A stretch of 14,138 nt of DNA from Candidatus Omnitrophota bacterium. Lineage in GTDB: Bacteria > Omnitrophota > Koll11 > Tantalellales > Tantalellaceae. Below, piece after piece: positions 1-6,933 of the stretch (positions within the stretch are counted from its first letter, which is position 1; each line of letters opens with the position of its first letter). The notes below the pieces were generated by a model. That model searched no databases. It saw only the letters and a program-made list of their open reading frames with translations, and was not told the DNA's origin. A program made the position numbers and the translations under genes. The stretch covers positions 1 to 14,138 of the forward strand of contig JADGBB010000031.1 in NCBI GenBank assembly GCA_015231715.1. The letters are read 5' to 3'.

Positions 1-2
1 GT

Positions 3-320
3 TTTGCTAATATTTTATTGGCTACTATAGCTTTATTTTTATTGAAATTTTTAGGAGGAAAAGGACCGGGGGCTTTTATCCTTCTGATAATAGCAAAAAT
101 CAACATTATATTGGGTTCATTTAATTTGATTCCTATACCGCCGCTAGACGGTTCTAGGGTTCTTCTTATGGTTTTGCCGGATCAAGGCAAAAGATTTTTG
201 ATCAGCATGGAACCCTACGGATTTTATATTATCATCGCTCTTCTTTTTACCGGGGTTCTGTATCCCGTAATAAGCTTTATCCAAAATATTCTTCTATACA
301 TCATAGGCCTTATTCTTTAA
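3..320 (+). CDS. Site-2 (M50) membrane metalloprotease, C-terminal part
   Basis: Only the last 105 residues are present. The frame is open to the left edge, where it reads FANILLATIALFLL, so there is no start in the window. The fragment is mostly hydrophobic and carries the diagnostic NLIPIPPLDG segment, the N-x-x-P-x(3)-L-D-G motif in which M50 proteases provide a conserved Asp zinc ligand; the HExxH motif would lie upstream, off the window. A last hydrophobic span (about residues 75-105) forms the C-terminal membrane helix. Members cleave substrates within or near the inner membrane. The short size of the C-terminal part and the absence of a PDZ domain after the motif suggest the compact SpoIVFB/YwhC-like 'site-2 protease family protein' rather than RseP. 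The substrate cannot be inferred. No clear terminator follows; the next gene has its own promoter 50 bases downstream. Confidence 0.85.
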   Translation, partial: FANILLATIALFLLKFLGGKGPGAFILLIIAKINIILGSFNLIPIPPLDGSRVLLMVLPDQGKRFLISMEPYGFYIIIALLFTGVLYPVISFIQNILLYIIGLIL

Positions 321-371
321 TACTTTCATTTCTTGTCGTATTTTATGATGTCTCTTTTATGAAATATTTTC

Positions 372-399
372 TTGACAAAATTTACGGCGATGATATAAT
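372..399 (+). promoter_or_regulatory. Sigma-70-type promoter of the Rrf2-metY unit
   Basis: TTGACA (372-377) and TATAAT (394-399) are both perfect consensus with a 16-base spacer, and the -10 is preceded by TGA (391-393), giving an extended -10. The start of transcription would be near 406, about 46 bases before the Rrf2 start codon. So strong a promoter for a regulator gene suggests that repression keeps it in check. Confidence 0.8.
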
Positions 400-430
400 C
401 TCTAGTAATCAGGTGGACAAACTAGAGATT
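397..430. promoter_or_regulatory. 9-bp inverted repeat over the -10: candidate Rrf2 operator
   Basis: AATCTCTAG (397-405) and CTAGAGATT (422-430) are perfect reverse complements separated by 16 bases. The left arm overlaps the -10 hexamer and the predicted transcription start, so a bound protein would block RNA polymerase. Autorepression is common for Rrf2-family genes, so the adjacent regulator is the obvious ligand (inference). The spacing is wider than in the classical IscR or CymR sites, so the alternative is a 5'-UTR stem-loop. Confidence 0.5.
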
Positions 431-451
431 GCATTTGAGGGGGTGGTTGTT

Positions 452-892
452 GTGAAGGTTTCTACTAGAGTTAGGTATGGAATGAGGCTTATGGTTAATT
501 TGGCGGCTAACTATAGGAAAGGGCAGACGCTTTTAAAAGATATTGCTGAAAATGAAGAGATATCGGAAAAATATTTAAGTCAGATAGTCTTGTTGCTTAA
601 GTCGCAAGGGTTAGTTAATTCTTTTAGAGGGGCTAAGGGCGGATACACTTTAGCTAAAAATCCGAGAGAGATCACATTGAAAGAAATATACGAAGCGATA
701 GATGGTCAAATTGAATTAGTTGAATGCGTGAATGATGCTCTTAAATGTAATAGATCTGCAAAATGCGTTACTTCGAGTTTGTGGAAATCGTTAGGAGCCG
801 GGATAGCGATAATATTAGGGACAACAACTTTAAATGATCTGGCAAAAAATGTTAAAATAGAAAGTGAAAAACAAATAAATTATTGCATATAA
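452..892 (+). CDS. Rrf2-family transcriptional regulator, Fe-S type
   Basis: The start is placed at the GTG at 452, giving 146 residues (MKVSTRVRYGMRLMVNLA...). It is preceded by GAGGGGG (437-443) with an 8-base spacer and matches the family's usual N-terminus and length; an ATG 93 bases upstream would start before the promoter elements and has no Shine-Dalgarno. The N-terminal winged helix covers roughly residues 1-80, with the typical recognition-helix stretch ISEKYLSQIVLLLKSQGLV and wing RGAKGGYTLAK. Cys92, Cys99 and Cys105 lie in the same loop as the cluster ligands of IscR and NsrR, so a [2Fe-2S] or [4Fe-4S] cluster is likely. A fourth Cys lies at 145. It is followed 12 bases later by metY, which suggests control of sulfur assimilation in response to Fe-S status, cysteine or NO. 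CymR, the known cysteine regulator of this family, lacks the triad, so the sensing here probably differs from CymR. Confidence 0.88.
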   Translation: MKVSTRVRYGMRLMVNLAANYRKGQTLLKDIAENEEISEKYLSQIVLLLKSQGLVNSFRGAKGGYTLAKNPREITLKEIYEAIDGQIELVECVNDALKCNRSAKCVTSSLWKSLGAGIAIILGTTTLNDLAKNVKIESEKQINYCI

Positions 893-2194
<1,302 letters not shown>

Positions 2195-2233
2195 TGATTA
2201 TTTGAAATTTAATTTTCAAAATACACCTATCCG

Positions 2234-2443
2234 AGAAGACAGTCTGGTTGGTACTTTTCAGGACACGGGATTTAAACAACGACATTTTGCTATTCTTTTT
2301 TGACCCTGATGACTCATGCCTCTCCAAACATCAAAGATGTTTTTCGTGGCAATCGACATCAGGAAAGGTAATTGTCAAAAAAGAATAGCAAAATGTCTAT
2401 AAATCCCTAATCATCCTGAAAAATACCAACCAGACTGTCTTCT
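2234..2443. repeat. 210-base imperfect palindrome (MITE-like)
   Basis: Two arms pair almost end to end. Bases 2234-2253 pair with 2424-2443 (20 bp), then 2255-2263 with 2414-2422 (9 bp) after a single mismatch, 2267-2274 with 2400-2407 (8 bp), and 2281-2304 with 2374-2397 (24 bp, perfect). Inside lie CCTGATG/CATCAGG (2305-2311 with 2357-2363) and a terminal hairpin AAACATC-AAA-GATGTTT (2326-2342). That totals about 75 base pairs. An A+T-rich complementary pair of 11 bases (2206-2216 with 2463-2473) flanks it. It encodes nothing recognisable, and I see no clear target-site duplication. The size and long terminal inverted repeats fit a miniature inverted-repeat element; a structured RNA or a cruciform-forming end of metY are alternatives. 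Confidence 0.75.
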
Positions 2444-2485
2444 TTGTTTAAGGCATTTTTTAAAAATTAAATTATGTGAGTAGGG

Positions 2486-2520
2486 CTGGGATCCTTCGTC
2501 GCTTTGCTCCTCAGGATGAC
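2486..2520. repeat. REP-like intergenic palindrome
   Basis: ATCCT (2491-2495) and AGGAT (2513-2517) bracket a C+T-rich core, TCGTCGCTTTGCTCC, inside a short G+C-rich island that contrasts with the A+T-rich surroundings. From memory, the pattern GATCCTTCG...CTCAGGATGAC recurs in intergenic DNA of many uncultured bacteria. I cannot confirm the copy number from one window. Confidence 0.45.
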
Positions 2521-2570
2521 GGGGGTGTGAGGGGCTTTTTGTGGCACTTAAAAAAAACTTTAAAAAAGTG

Positions 2571-2599
2571 TTGACATTAGGTAAAAGTAATGGTAGACT
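2571..2599 (+). promoter_or_regulatory. Orphan sigma-70-type promoter
   Basis: TTGACA (2571-2576) is followed after 17 bases by TAGACT (2594-2599), a 4/6 match to TATAAT. Transcription would begin near 2606, 28 bases before a perfect GAGGAGG (2634-2640). The only gene it could drive at short range is the 29-codon ORF at 2648; otherwise it would give a roughly 220-base leader reaching tadA. CACTT/AAGTG half-sites (2545-2549, 2566-2570) flank the A-rich stretch just upstream of the -35. Confidence 0.5.
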
Positions 2600-2647
2600 A
2601 TGTTTGTTGGTTGAATTAAAAGTTATAAATAAAGAGGAGGTTACTTA

Positions 2648-2737
2648 TTGAAGCAAAATTACGAAATACAATTTTTATTCACACCCAATTTCCTCAACCT
2701 ATTTATTTTTAAAACCCCCTGTGATTATGAGGATTAA
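2648..2737 (+). CDS. Possible 29-residue leader peptide or small protein
   Basis: This is a TTG-initiated ORF of 29 codons beginning MKQNYEIQFLF and ending CDYED. GAGGAGG (2634-2640) sits exactly seven bases before the TTG, and a sigma-70-type promoter lies upstream. The middle is hydrophobic and aromatic, but there is no clear signal peptide and no run of one amino acid as in classical attenuation peptides. The last codons and the stop fall inside the left arm of the 12-bp hairpin at 2725-2764, so a translating ribosome would melt it. It could be a leader peptide, a small protein or the relic of a decayed gene. Confidence 0.35.
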   Translation: MKQNYEIQFLFTPNFLNLFIFKTPCDYED

Positions 2738-2764
2738 AGCGAAGAAAGGCGATAATCCTCATAA
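2725..2764 (+). promoter_or_regulatory. 12-bp hairpin upstream of tadA (attenuator-like or terminator)
   Basis: TTATGAGGATTA (2725-2736) and TAATCCTCATAA (2753-2764) are perfect complements around a 16-base loop. C-rich tracts sit on both sides (CCCCCT before, CCCACCCC after), and no T run follows directly; TTTTT appears only at 2783-2787. This is therefore not a textbook intrinsic terminator. It is placed to end or modulate transcripts from the promoter at 2571. Confidence 0.45.
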
Positions 2765-2811
2765 CCCACCCCTCGAAAAGAATTTTTAAGCGTGAACTTA
2801 TTTTTTGTAGA

Positions 2812-2820
2812 TGTTATAAT
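2812..2820 (+). promoter_or_regulatory. Extended -10 promoter, leaderless start of tadA
   Basis: TGT followed by TATAAT (2815-2820) is a perfect extended -10. It lies six bases before the tadA ATG at 2827, which places the transcription start at or within a base or so of the ATG. The -35 region is poor (TGAACT near 2793-2798), as is tolerated with an extended -10. Confidence 0.6.
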
Positions 2821-2826
2821 TAAATT

Positions 2827-3279
2827 ATGGTTGATGAATATTTTATGAGACTAGCTCTTGCTGAAGCAAGAAAAGCTTTTGAAGCTGATGAAGTTCCTGT
2901 CGGGGCGGTTATTGTTTGTAACGGCGAGATAGTGGGTAAAGGGCATAATCAGATAAAAACACTAAAGGATCCTACTGCTCATGCTGAAATGATAGTTTTA
3001 ACTCAAGCGGCAGCGCATTTAGAAAATGAACGTTTGGGCGGGTGCACGCTTTATGTTACTTTAGAGCCTTGCGCTATGTGCGTTGGAGCTGTTATTTTGG
3101 CACGATTGGATAAAATTTTTTTTGGAGCATGGGATCCTAAAACAGGAGCTTGCGGTTCAAGAGTTGATCTAACTAAACCCGGTTTATTTAATCATAATGT
3201 TAAAGTCACCGGAGGGATGCTGGAAGCGGAATGCCGCACGCTGATACAAGATTTCTTTTTAGATAAAAGACAAAAATGA
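2827..3279 (+). CDS. tadA: tRNA-specific adenosine-34 deaminase
   Basis: At 150 residues this is a normal-length TadA, which deaminates adenosine 34 of tRNA-Arg(ACG) to inosine in the cytoplasm. The zinc site is complete: His52 and the catalytic Glu54 in TAHAEMIVL, and Cys82 and Cys85 in [10 protein letters not shown]. The N-terminal VPVGAVIV strand and the [13 protein letters not shown] segment are typical of TadA rather than of cytidine or guanine deaminases. The ATG has no Shine-Dalgarno: the ten bases before it are TATAATTAAATT-like, and the promoter -10 sits six bases upstream, so translation is probably leaderless. The stop codon overlaps the start of msrAB (ATGA), which implies translational coupling within one transcript. 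Confidence 0.93.
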   Translation: MVDEYFMRLALAEARKAFEADEVPVGAVIVCNGEIVGKGHNQIKTLKDPTAHAEMIVLTQAAAHLENERLGGCTLYVTLEPCAMCVGAVILARLDKIFFGAWDPKTGACGSRVDLTKPGLFNHNVKVTGGMLEAECRTLIQDFFLDKRQK

Positions 3280-4277
3280 AAAACAAATATTTCAGTCTGT
3301 TTATTTTAAGTTTATCAATTTTTCTGATCGGAGGAACTATGGCTGAAAATAATAATACAAAACAAGCGTACTTCGCCGGAGGGTGTTTTTGGTGCATGGA
3401 GCCGGGGTTTGAGCTTGCCGACGGAGTTATTAAAGCTGAAGCCGGATATATGGGCGGTAAAGAAAAAGATGCAGTTTATAGTATTGTTTCAACCGGAATG
3501 ACAAAACATAGAGAAGCAGTTAGAGTAGAATATGAGCCCGATAAAATAAAATATGAGGATCTTATTAAAATATTTCTTTTTAACATTGATCCAACAGATT
3601 CAGGCGGACAGTTTGCCGATAGAGGAGAACAATACAAAACAGCAATATATTTTAGTGACGAAGGAGAAAAGCAGATCGCTTTAAAAATACTTAAAGAACT
3701 TGGGCAGTCAAAAAAATTTGATAAGCCTATTGCCGTTCAGATTTTAGAAAAAATAACTTTTTATCCTGCCGAAGAATATCATCAGGATTATTATAAAAAA
3801 AATGAAACTCATTACAAAGCTTATAAAAAAGGTTCGGGGCGCGAAGATTTTATTAAAAAACACGCGATCAAAGAAAAGCTTACGCCTTTGCAGTATGATG
3901 TCACACAACAATGTTCGACTGAACCGCCTTTTGACAACGAGTATTGGAATAATAAAAGAGATGGAATATATGTAGATGTGGTTTCCGGCGAAGTTCTTTT
4001 TTCTTCTAAAGATAAATTTGATTCAGGTACCGGATGGCCGAGTTTTACAAAACCTCTGGAAGAAAATAATATAGTGGAAAAATCAGACCGAAAGTTTTTA
4101 ATGGAAAGAACCGAAGTTAAAAGCGCTAAGGCTGATTCGCATTTAGGACATGTGTTTGACGATGGGCCGGGCCCCGGCGGGAAAAGGTACTGCATTAATT
4201 CAGCCTCGCTTAAGTTTATCCCAAAAGAAGATCTTGAAAAAGAAGGATATGCCGATTATTTAGATCAGTTTAAATGA
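3276..4277 (+). CDS. msrAB: Exported methionine sulfoxide reductase MsrA-MsrB fusion
   Basis: This 333-residue bifunctional enzyme reduces methionine-S- and methionine-R-sulfoxide in oxidised proteins. Residues 1-23 form a signal peptide ([20 protein letters not shown], probable cleavage after TMA), so it acts outside the cytoplasm. The MsrA domain spans about 29-185, with GGCFWC (catalytic Cys37, plus Cys40) and the downstream EEYHQDYY block. The MsrB domain spans about 200-326, with [18 protein letters not shown] and RYCINSASL containing catalytic Cys306. The zinc-binding CxxC pairs of many MsrBs are absent ([12 protein letters not shown] in place of the first pair). The usual Cys in SGCGWPSF is Thr252, so the resolving thiol may be Cys213 in [10 protein letters not shown] (inference). 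The gene overlaps tadA by four bases and the convergent membrane-protein gene by 18 bases. How reducing equivalents reach it cannot be seen here; no CcdA- or TlpA-like gene is nearby. Confidence 0.92.
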   Translation: MKNKYFSLFILSLSIFLIGGTMAENNNTKQAYFAGGCFWCMEPGFELADGVIKAEAGYMGGKEKDAVYSIVSTGMTKHREAVRVEYEPDKIKYEDLIKIFLFNIDPTDSGGQFADRGEQYKTAIYFSDEGEKQIALKILKELGQSKKFDKPIAVQILEKITFYPAEEYHQDYYKKNETHYKAYKKGSGREDFIKKHAIKEKLTPLQYDVTQQCSTEPPFDNEYWNNKRDGIYVDVVSGEVLFSSKDKFDSGTGWPSFTKPLEENNIVEKSDRKFLMERTEVKSAKADSHLGHVFDDGPGPGGKRYCINSASLKFIPKEDLEKEGYADYLDQFK

Positions 4278-4625
4278 TCTTTTTGTTTCCTCGCGGGTCA
4301 ATCCGTAAAGTATGATACCATGTGCTATTGTTCCGATAGGGAACATGAGTAGGGAAACTGATGAAAATATTATTTGTGCTTTTCTTGCCAGTGGATCTAA
4401 TTTGCCGATTCGGATAAAAAGCCACAAGGATATCGAGGAATAAACAATCGGTGAAATAACAATGAGTAGGCCTGTCAGTATCACCGGAAATGTGGGAGTT
4501 GTTGTAAAGGCCTGAAAAACTGTCATGGAAGCCATAAAAGTAATAACAACAGCGAATATTATTTGAATGACGTTAACAGATTGAGTGAACGGTATATAAA
4601 AATTCCATTTATTTTGATCTTCCAT
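4260..4625 (-). CDS. Small three-helix membrane protein of unknown function
   Basis: A 121-residue protein starting [13 protein letters not shown] at 4625, where AAAGG lies about seven bases upstream. An in-frame ATG 45 bases further upstream has no Shine-Dalgarno. Three hydrophobic spans are visible: about residues 17-38 ([19 protein letters not shown]), 44-70 ([20 protein letters not shown]) and 82-108 ([20 protein letters not shown]). A short basic and acidic tail follows ([13 protein letters not shown]). The block LDPLARKAQ...[15 protein letters not shown] looks conserved-like, but I do not recognise a family. It converges on msrAB, with its stop codon inside msrAB's last codons, and is divergent from the DUF481 gene. 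Localisation is the inner membrane by inference. Confidence 0.65.
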   Translation of the reverse strand: MEDQNKWNFYIPFTQSVNVIQIIFAVVITFMASMTVFQAFTTTPTFPVILTGLLIVISPIVYSSISLWLFIRIGKLDPLARKAQIIFSSVSLLMFPIGTIAHGIILYGLTREETKRSFKLI

Positions 4626-4705
4626 GTTTAAGCCTTTGTGCTGTACAAATATTTTTATTGCTTTAATCATAGCACATGATAAGATTTTTTAGAAGGAGTG
4701 ATATC

Positions 4706-5617
4706 TTGAGATTTATTTTAATACTAATATTTTTTTTATTTGCGGCACAGTTATCGCCCGCCCGGGAAGTAAAAGTTTTTTTGGAGAACGGAGATGTCGT
4801 TAGCGGTACTTTTGTGGAAAAGACAGAGGAGCACCTAGTTATTGAAACGGAAGCCATCGGAGAGATCAAAATACTTGCGGCAAAAATAGTTTCGATAGAC
4901 GGTTTAGATGAAGGAACATTAAAAGCACAGAATGACGAAAAGGACAAAAAAAATGAAGTAGCCTGGAAACAAAAAGCTACTGTAGGATATACCGCTACCC
5001 AGGGCAATACAAAAAATCAGTATATGAGAGGCGGGTTTATTATTGACCGGAGCCATATTAAAGTGAATGAGATGACTTTAAGGGGTAATGTATCCTATTC
5101 TTCTACCGATAAAGTTATGGATGTTCAGACTTGGCAGTCATCAGGAAGATACGCCTGGAATTTTGGCGGAAGAAAAGATTGGTATCATTTTTTAAAAGCT
5201 GAAATATCTCATGATAGATTTTCAAATATTTACTACAGGACCATACCTTCGACAGGCATTGGGTGGTGGTTATTTGATCGGGATAACACAAAGTTCATGC
5301 TGGAAGGAGCTATTGGTCTTGAACGCACGGACTATTATGGAGCAGAAAAGACAAGTGATGAACTAATAGCTGTGCCAAGGCTTTATTTTGAACAGAAAAT
5401 CATCGATCGGATAAGTTTTAGTCAAAATCTATATTATTATCCGTACATAAAAAATTTTGATATATACAGGTTGTCTTCTACTTCTAAGATTTCAAACAAA
5501 GTGACCGAAAACATTAGTATTGATATTAGTATTATTGATGAGTATAATTCAAGTCCGCCGGTAGATACAAAGAGCAACGATCTTAAATTTATTACTTCAC
5601 TAACTTATGATCTTTAA
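4706..5617 (+). CDS. DUF481 (YdiY-like) outer-membrane beta-barrel protein
   Basis: The start is set at the TTG at 4706, not the in-frame ATG 30 bases upstream. AGAAGGAG (4691-4698) lies exactly seven bases before the TTG, and the resulting N-terminus is a clean signal peptide, MRFILILIFFLFAAQLSPA, with likely cleavage before REVKVF. The mature protein (303 codons in all) begins with a small beta domain, about residues 20-65 (VFLENGDVVSGTFVEKTEEHLVIETEAIGEIKI), which often precedes DUF481. From about residue 87 (WKQKATVGYTATQGNTKNQ) the sequence alternates polar and aromatic residues to the end (TSLTYDL), as in a beta-barrel. DUF481 proteins are annotated as putative salt-induced outer-membrane proteins, but their function is unproven. 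The presence of one argues for a diderm cell. Its end overlaps the end of the convergent protease gene by four bases. Confidence 0.8.
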   Translation: MRFILILIFFLFAAQLSPAREVKVFLENGDVVSGTFVEKTEEHLVIETEAIGEIKILAAKIVSIDGLDEGTLKAQNDEKDKKNEVAWKQKATVGYTATQGNTKNQYMRGGFIIDRSHIKVNEMTLRGNVSYSSTDKVMDVQTWQSSGRYAWNFGGRKDWYHFLKAEISHDRFSNIYYRTIPSTGIGWWLFDRDNTKFMLEGAIGLERTDYYGAEKTSDELIAVPRLYFEQKIIDRISFSQNLYYYPYIKNFDIYRLSSTSKISNKVTENISIDISIIDEYNSSPPVDTKSNDLKFITSLTYDL

Positions 5618-6324
5618 CTTTTTAACGAGTCTATAATTTTTGAAGACGGGATTGCTAATGTGTAGTTTTTTATGCCTGAGCCTTTGGCATAGAGTAGTCC
5701 GATCAATTCGCCTTTATTGTTCAATAGAGGCGCCCCGCTGTCGCCTTTGTAGAGTTCGATCTGGGTTTTTAGAAGTTCAGTTTTAGTGTCTTTGCGGCCT
5801 AAACCGATTATTTTGCCTTCTATAAAAGTTCCTTTATTGAAATTTGAACTTCCGATAGTGTAAACAGTATCTGAAAGGTTTACTTTATTACTGTCAGCCA
5901 TTTTAACCGGAGTATATTTGGGAGAAGGGTCTATTTTTATGAAAGCCAGATCCATTTCGGTAAATATTTTTATTATGCCTGCTTCGTATTCTTTGCCGTC
6001 AAAAGTTTTTACGGTAATTTTTTTTGCTTTATTTACAATATGCGAGTTTGTCGCGATAAGACCCGTTTCGTCAAGAAAAAATCCGGCGCCTGTGCGAGAA
6101 ATAGTGACAACTCTGCGGTGTTTAGCCAAAAAAACTAAAGGATTAATTCTACCTTTTGGGGGTGGTGAGGTCTCTTTTATGCCCATGAGTTCAGACCTTA
6201 CGGCAACTACCGAAGGCAAAGAGTTTTTAAGTCGTGATATAGAATTATTTTGTAAATTTTCGCTTTTCCCGCTCAGATCTAATGCGAAAAAGATCAATGT
6301 AAAAAGGATAATAAATTTTTTCAT
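5614..6324 (-). CDS. Exported minimal trypsin/HtrA-like serine protease
   Basis: A 236-residue protein with a signal peptide (MKKFIILFTLIFFALDLSG) and a single chymotrypsin-fold domain, about residues 33-235. The catalytic triad is readable: His95 in GLIATNSHIV, Asp125 in EMDLAFIKID and Ser196 in YKGDSGAPLLN. Gly194 and Asp195 shape the oxyanion hole. This resembles HtrA/DegP proteases, but there is no PDZ domain and the usual GNSGGPL is GDSGAPL, closer to trypsin-like or glutamyl-endopeptidase-like enzymes. A Pro-rich, basic insertion (SPPPKGRINPLVFLAKHRR, about 53-71) precedes the GAGFFLDETG strand and may be a regulatory loop. GGAGAA is five bases from the ATG. Its role is probably envelope protein quality control or processing. 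It is divergent from the glycine-zipper gene across a palindrome. Confidence 0.82.
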   Translation of the reverse strand: MKKFIILFTLIFFALDLSGKSENLQNNSISRLKNSLPSVVAVRSELMGIKETSPPPKGRINPLVFLAKHRRVVTISRTGAGFFLDETGLIATNSHIVNKAKKITVKTFDGKEYEAGIIKIFTEMDLAFIKIDPSPKYTPVKMADSNKVNLSDTVYTIGSSNFNKGTFIEGKIIGLGRKDTKTELLKTQIELYKGDSGAPLLNNKGELIGLLYAKGSGIKNYTLAIPSSKIIDSLKS

Positions 6325-6352
6325 AACAATTCTCCAAAGATGAAACTTTTTT

Positions 6353-6372
6353 TATACAACAAATGTTGTATA
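6353..6372. promoter_or_regulatory. Perfect palindrome between divergent genes: candidate operator
   Basis: TATACAACA (6353-6361) and TGTTGTATA (6364-6372) form 9-bp arms around AA. It sits in the 69-base gap between the protease gene (minus) and the glycine-zipper gene (plus). It overlaps A+T-rich -10-like hexamers in both directions: TATAGT at 6371-6376 on the plus strand, and TATAAA read on the minus strand just beyond the palindrome. A dimeric regulator bound here could control both genes. I cannot assign the site to a known family. Confidence 0.5.
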
Positions 6373-6393
6373 TAGTGTAACAGGAGGTGCGAA

Positions 6394-6870
6394 ATGAAAA
6401 AAGGATTAATTGTTGTGACGGTTATGATGTTCATAGTCGGGGTGATGGATGCGGGTGTAGGGAGTGCTCAGGAAAACAGTGCGGCAAGCTTGTTGCGAAG
6501 CGGTTTATTAGGTGCCGGATCAGGCGCAATTGCAGGAGCTGCGGGGGGTGCAGACTCGGATAAACTATGGATAAGCGCGCTGACCGGAGCCGGAGTGAAC
6601 ATAATCGGCGGAACTCTTTTAGATGTTATAACAGAGAGACCAAGCCAAGCAAAAAATCAGCCTGCATACAATCAAACTGTGTATGCACAAAGGAAACAGC
6701 CAAGACAAATAGTTCAAACCAGTACAGTTCCTCAGCAATCATATGTTCAGTACAGGCAAGTCGAGGTAAGTTATGAGGATCTAATAAGAGAAGCATATGA
6801 AAAAGGGTTGAAAGACGGATATAAACAAGGTTATACCGAAGGATATAGAGACGGAGTAAGAGATCGGTAG
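6394..6870 (+). CDS. Secreted glycine-zipper protein with C-terminal GX3 repeats
   Basis: A 158-residue protein with a signal peptide, residues 1-24 (MKKGLIVVTVMMFIVGVMDA...GSA, cleavage before QEN). Residues about 34-76 form a glycine-zipper, membrane-interacting region (LLGAGSGAIAGAAGG, then ALTGAGVNIIGGTLL), as in small envelope proteins that insert into or bridge membranes. A Gln/Pro/Tyr-rich linker follows (about 80-125). The C-terminus is a regular four-residue repeat, EKGLKDGYKQGYTEGYRDG, with Gly at every fourth position, like the GX3 helices of Yae1-type proteins. AGGAGGTG (6382-6389), a full anti-Shine-Dalgarno complement, precedes the ATG, so expression is probably high. The exact function is unknown. 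It shares a control region with the divergent HtrA-like protease. Confidence 0.72.
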   Translation: MKKGLIVVTVMMFIVGVMDAGVGSAQENSAASLLRSGLLGAGSGAIAGAAGGADSDKLWISALTGAGVNIIGGTLLDVITERPSQAKNQPAYNQTVYAQRKQPRQIVQTSTVPQQSYVQYRQVEVSYEDLIREAYEKGLKDGYKQGYTEGYRDGVRDR

Positions 6871-6933
6871 ATAAAAGAACGAAATTAACAGACAAAATAT
6901 CTTGTTAGGAAAATATAAAAGCATAGTCTTCTT

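Larger units (their letters stand above)
2195..2826. other. 632-base gene-free region with palindromes and an orphan promoter
   Basis: No convincing protein gene longer than 30 codons lies here. The minus-strand ORF across its first part reads through palindromic DNA and has no family features. In order, the stretch holds a 210-base imperfect palindrome (2234-2443), a REP-like palindrome (2491-2517), a sigma-70-type promoter (2571-2599), a 29-codon ORF with a strong Shine-Dalgarno (2648-2737), a 12-bp hairpin (2725-2764) and the extended -10 of tadA (2812-2820). These are listed separately. Confidence 0.8.

Noticed and set aside
359..451. Upstream ATG extension of the Rrf2 regulator
   Set aside because: The ATG precedes the -35/-10 elements and has no Shine-Dalgarno. 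The GTG at 452 has GAGGGGG and gives the canonical N-terminus.
2201..2220. TTTGAAA/TTTCAAA mini-hairpin just after metY as a terminator
   Set aside because: The stem is only 7 bp and almost all A-T, with no T run. It is more likely part of the A+T-rich flank of the larger palindrome.
3821..4195. Minus-strand ORF of 124 codons within msrAB
   Set aside because: It lies wholly antisense to the conserved MsrB domain and has no start signals.
4663..5007. Minus-strand ORF of 114 codons over the 5' part of the DUF481 gene
   Set aside because: Serine- and phenylalanine-rich antisense shadow of a gene with a signal peptide and a good Shine-Dalgarno.
5918..6343. Plus-strand ORF of 141 codons antisense to the protease gene
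   Set aside because: The minus strand shows the complete catalytic triad and a signal peptide. The plus-strand reading has no recognisable features.
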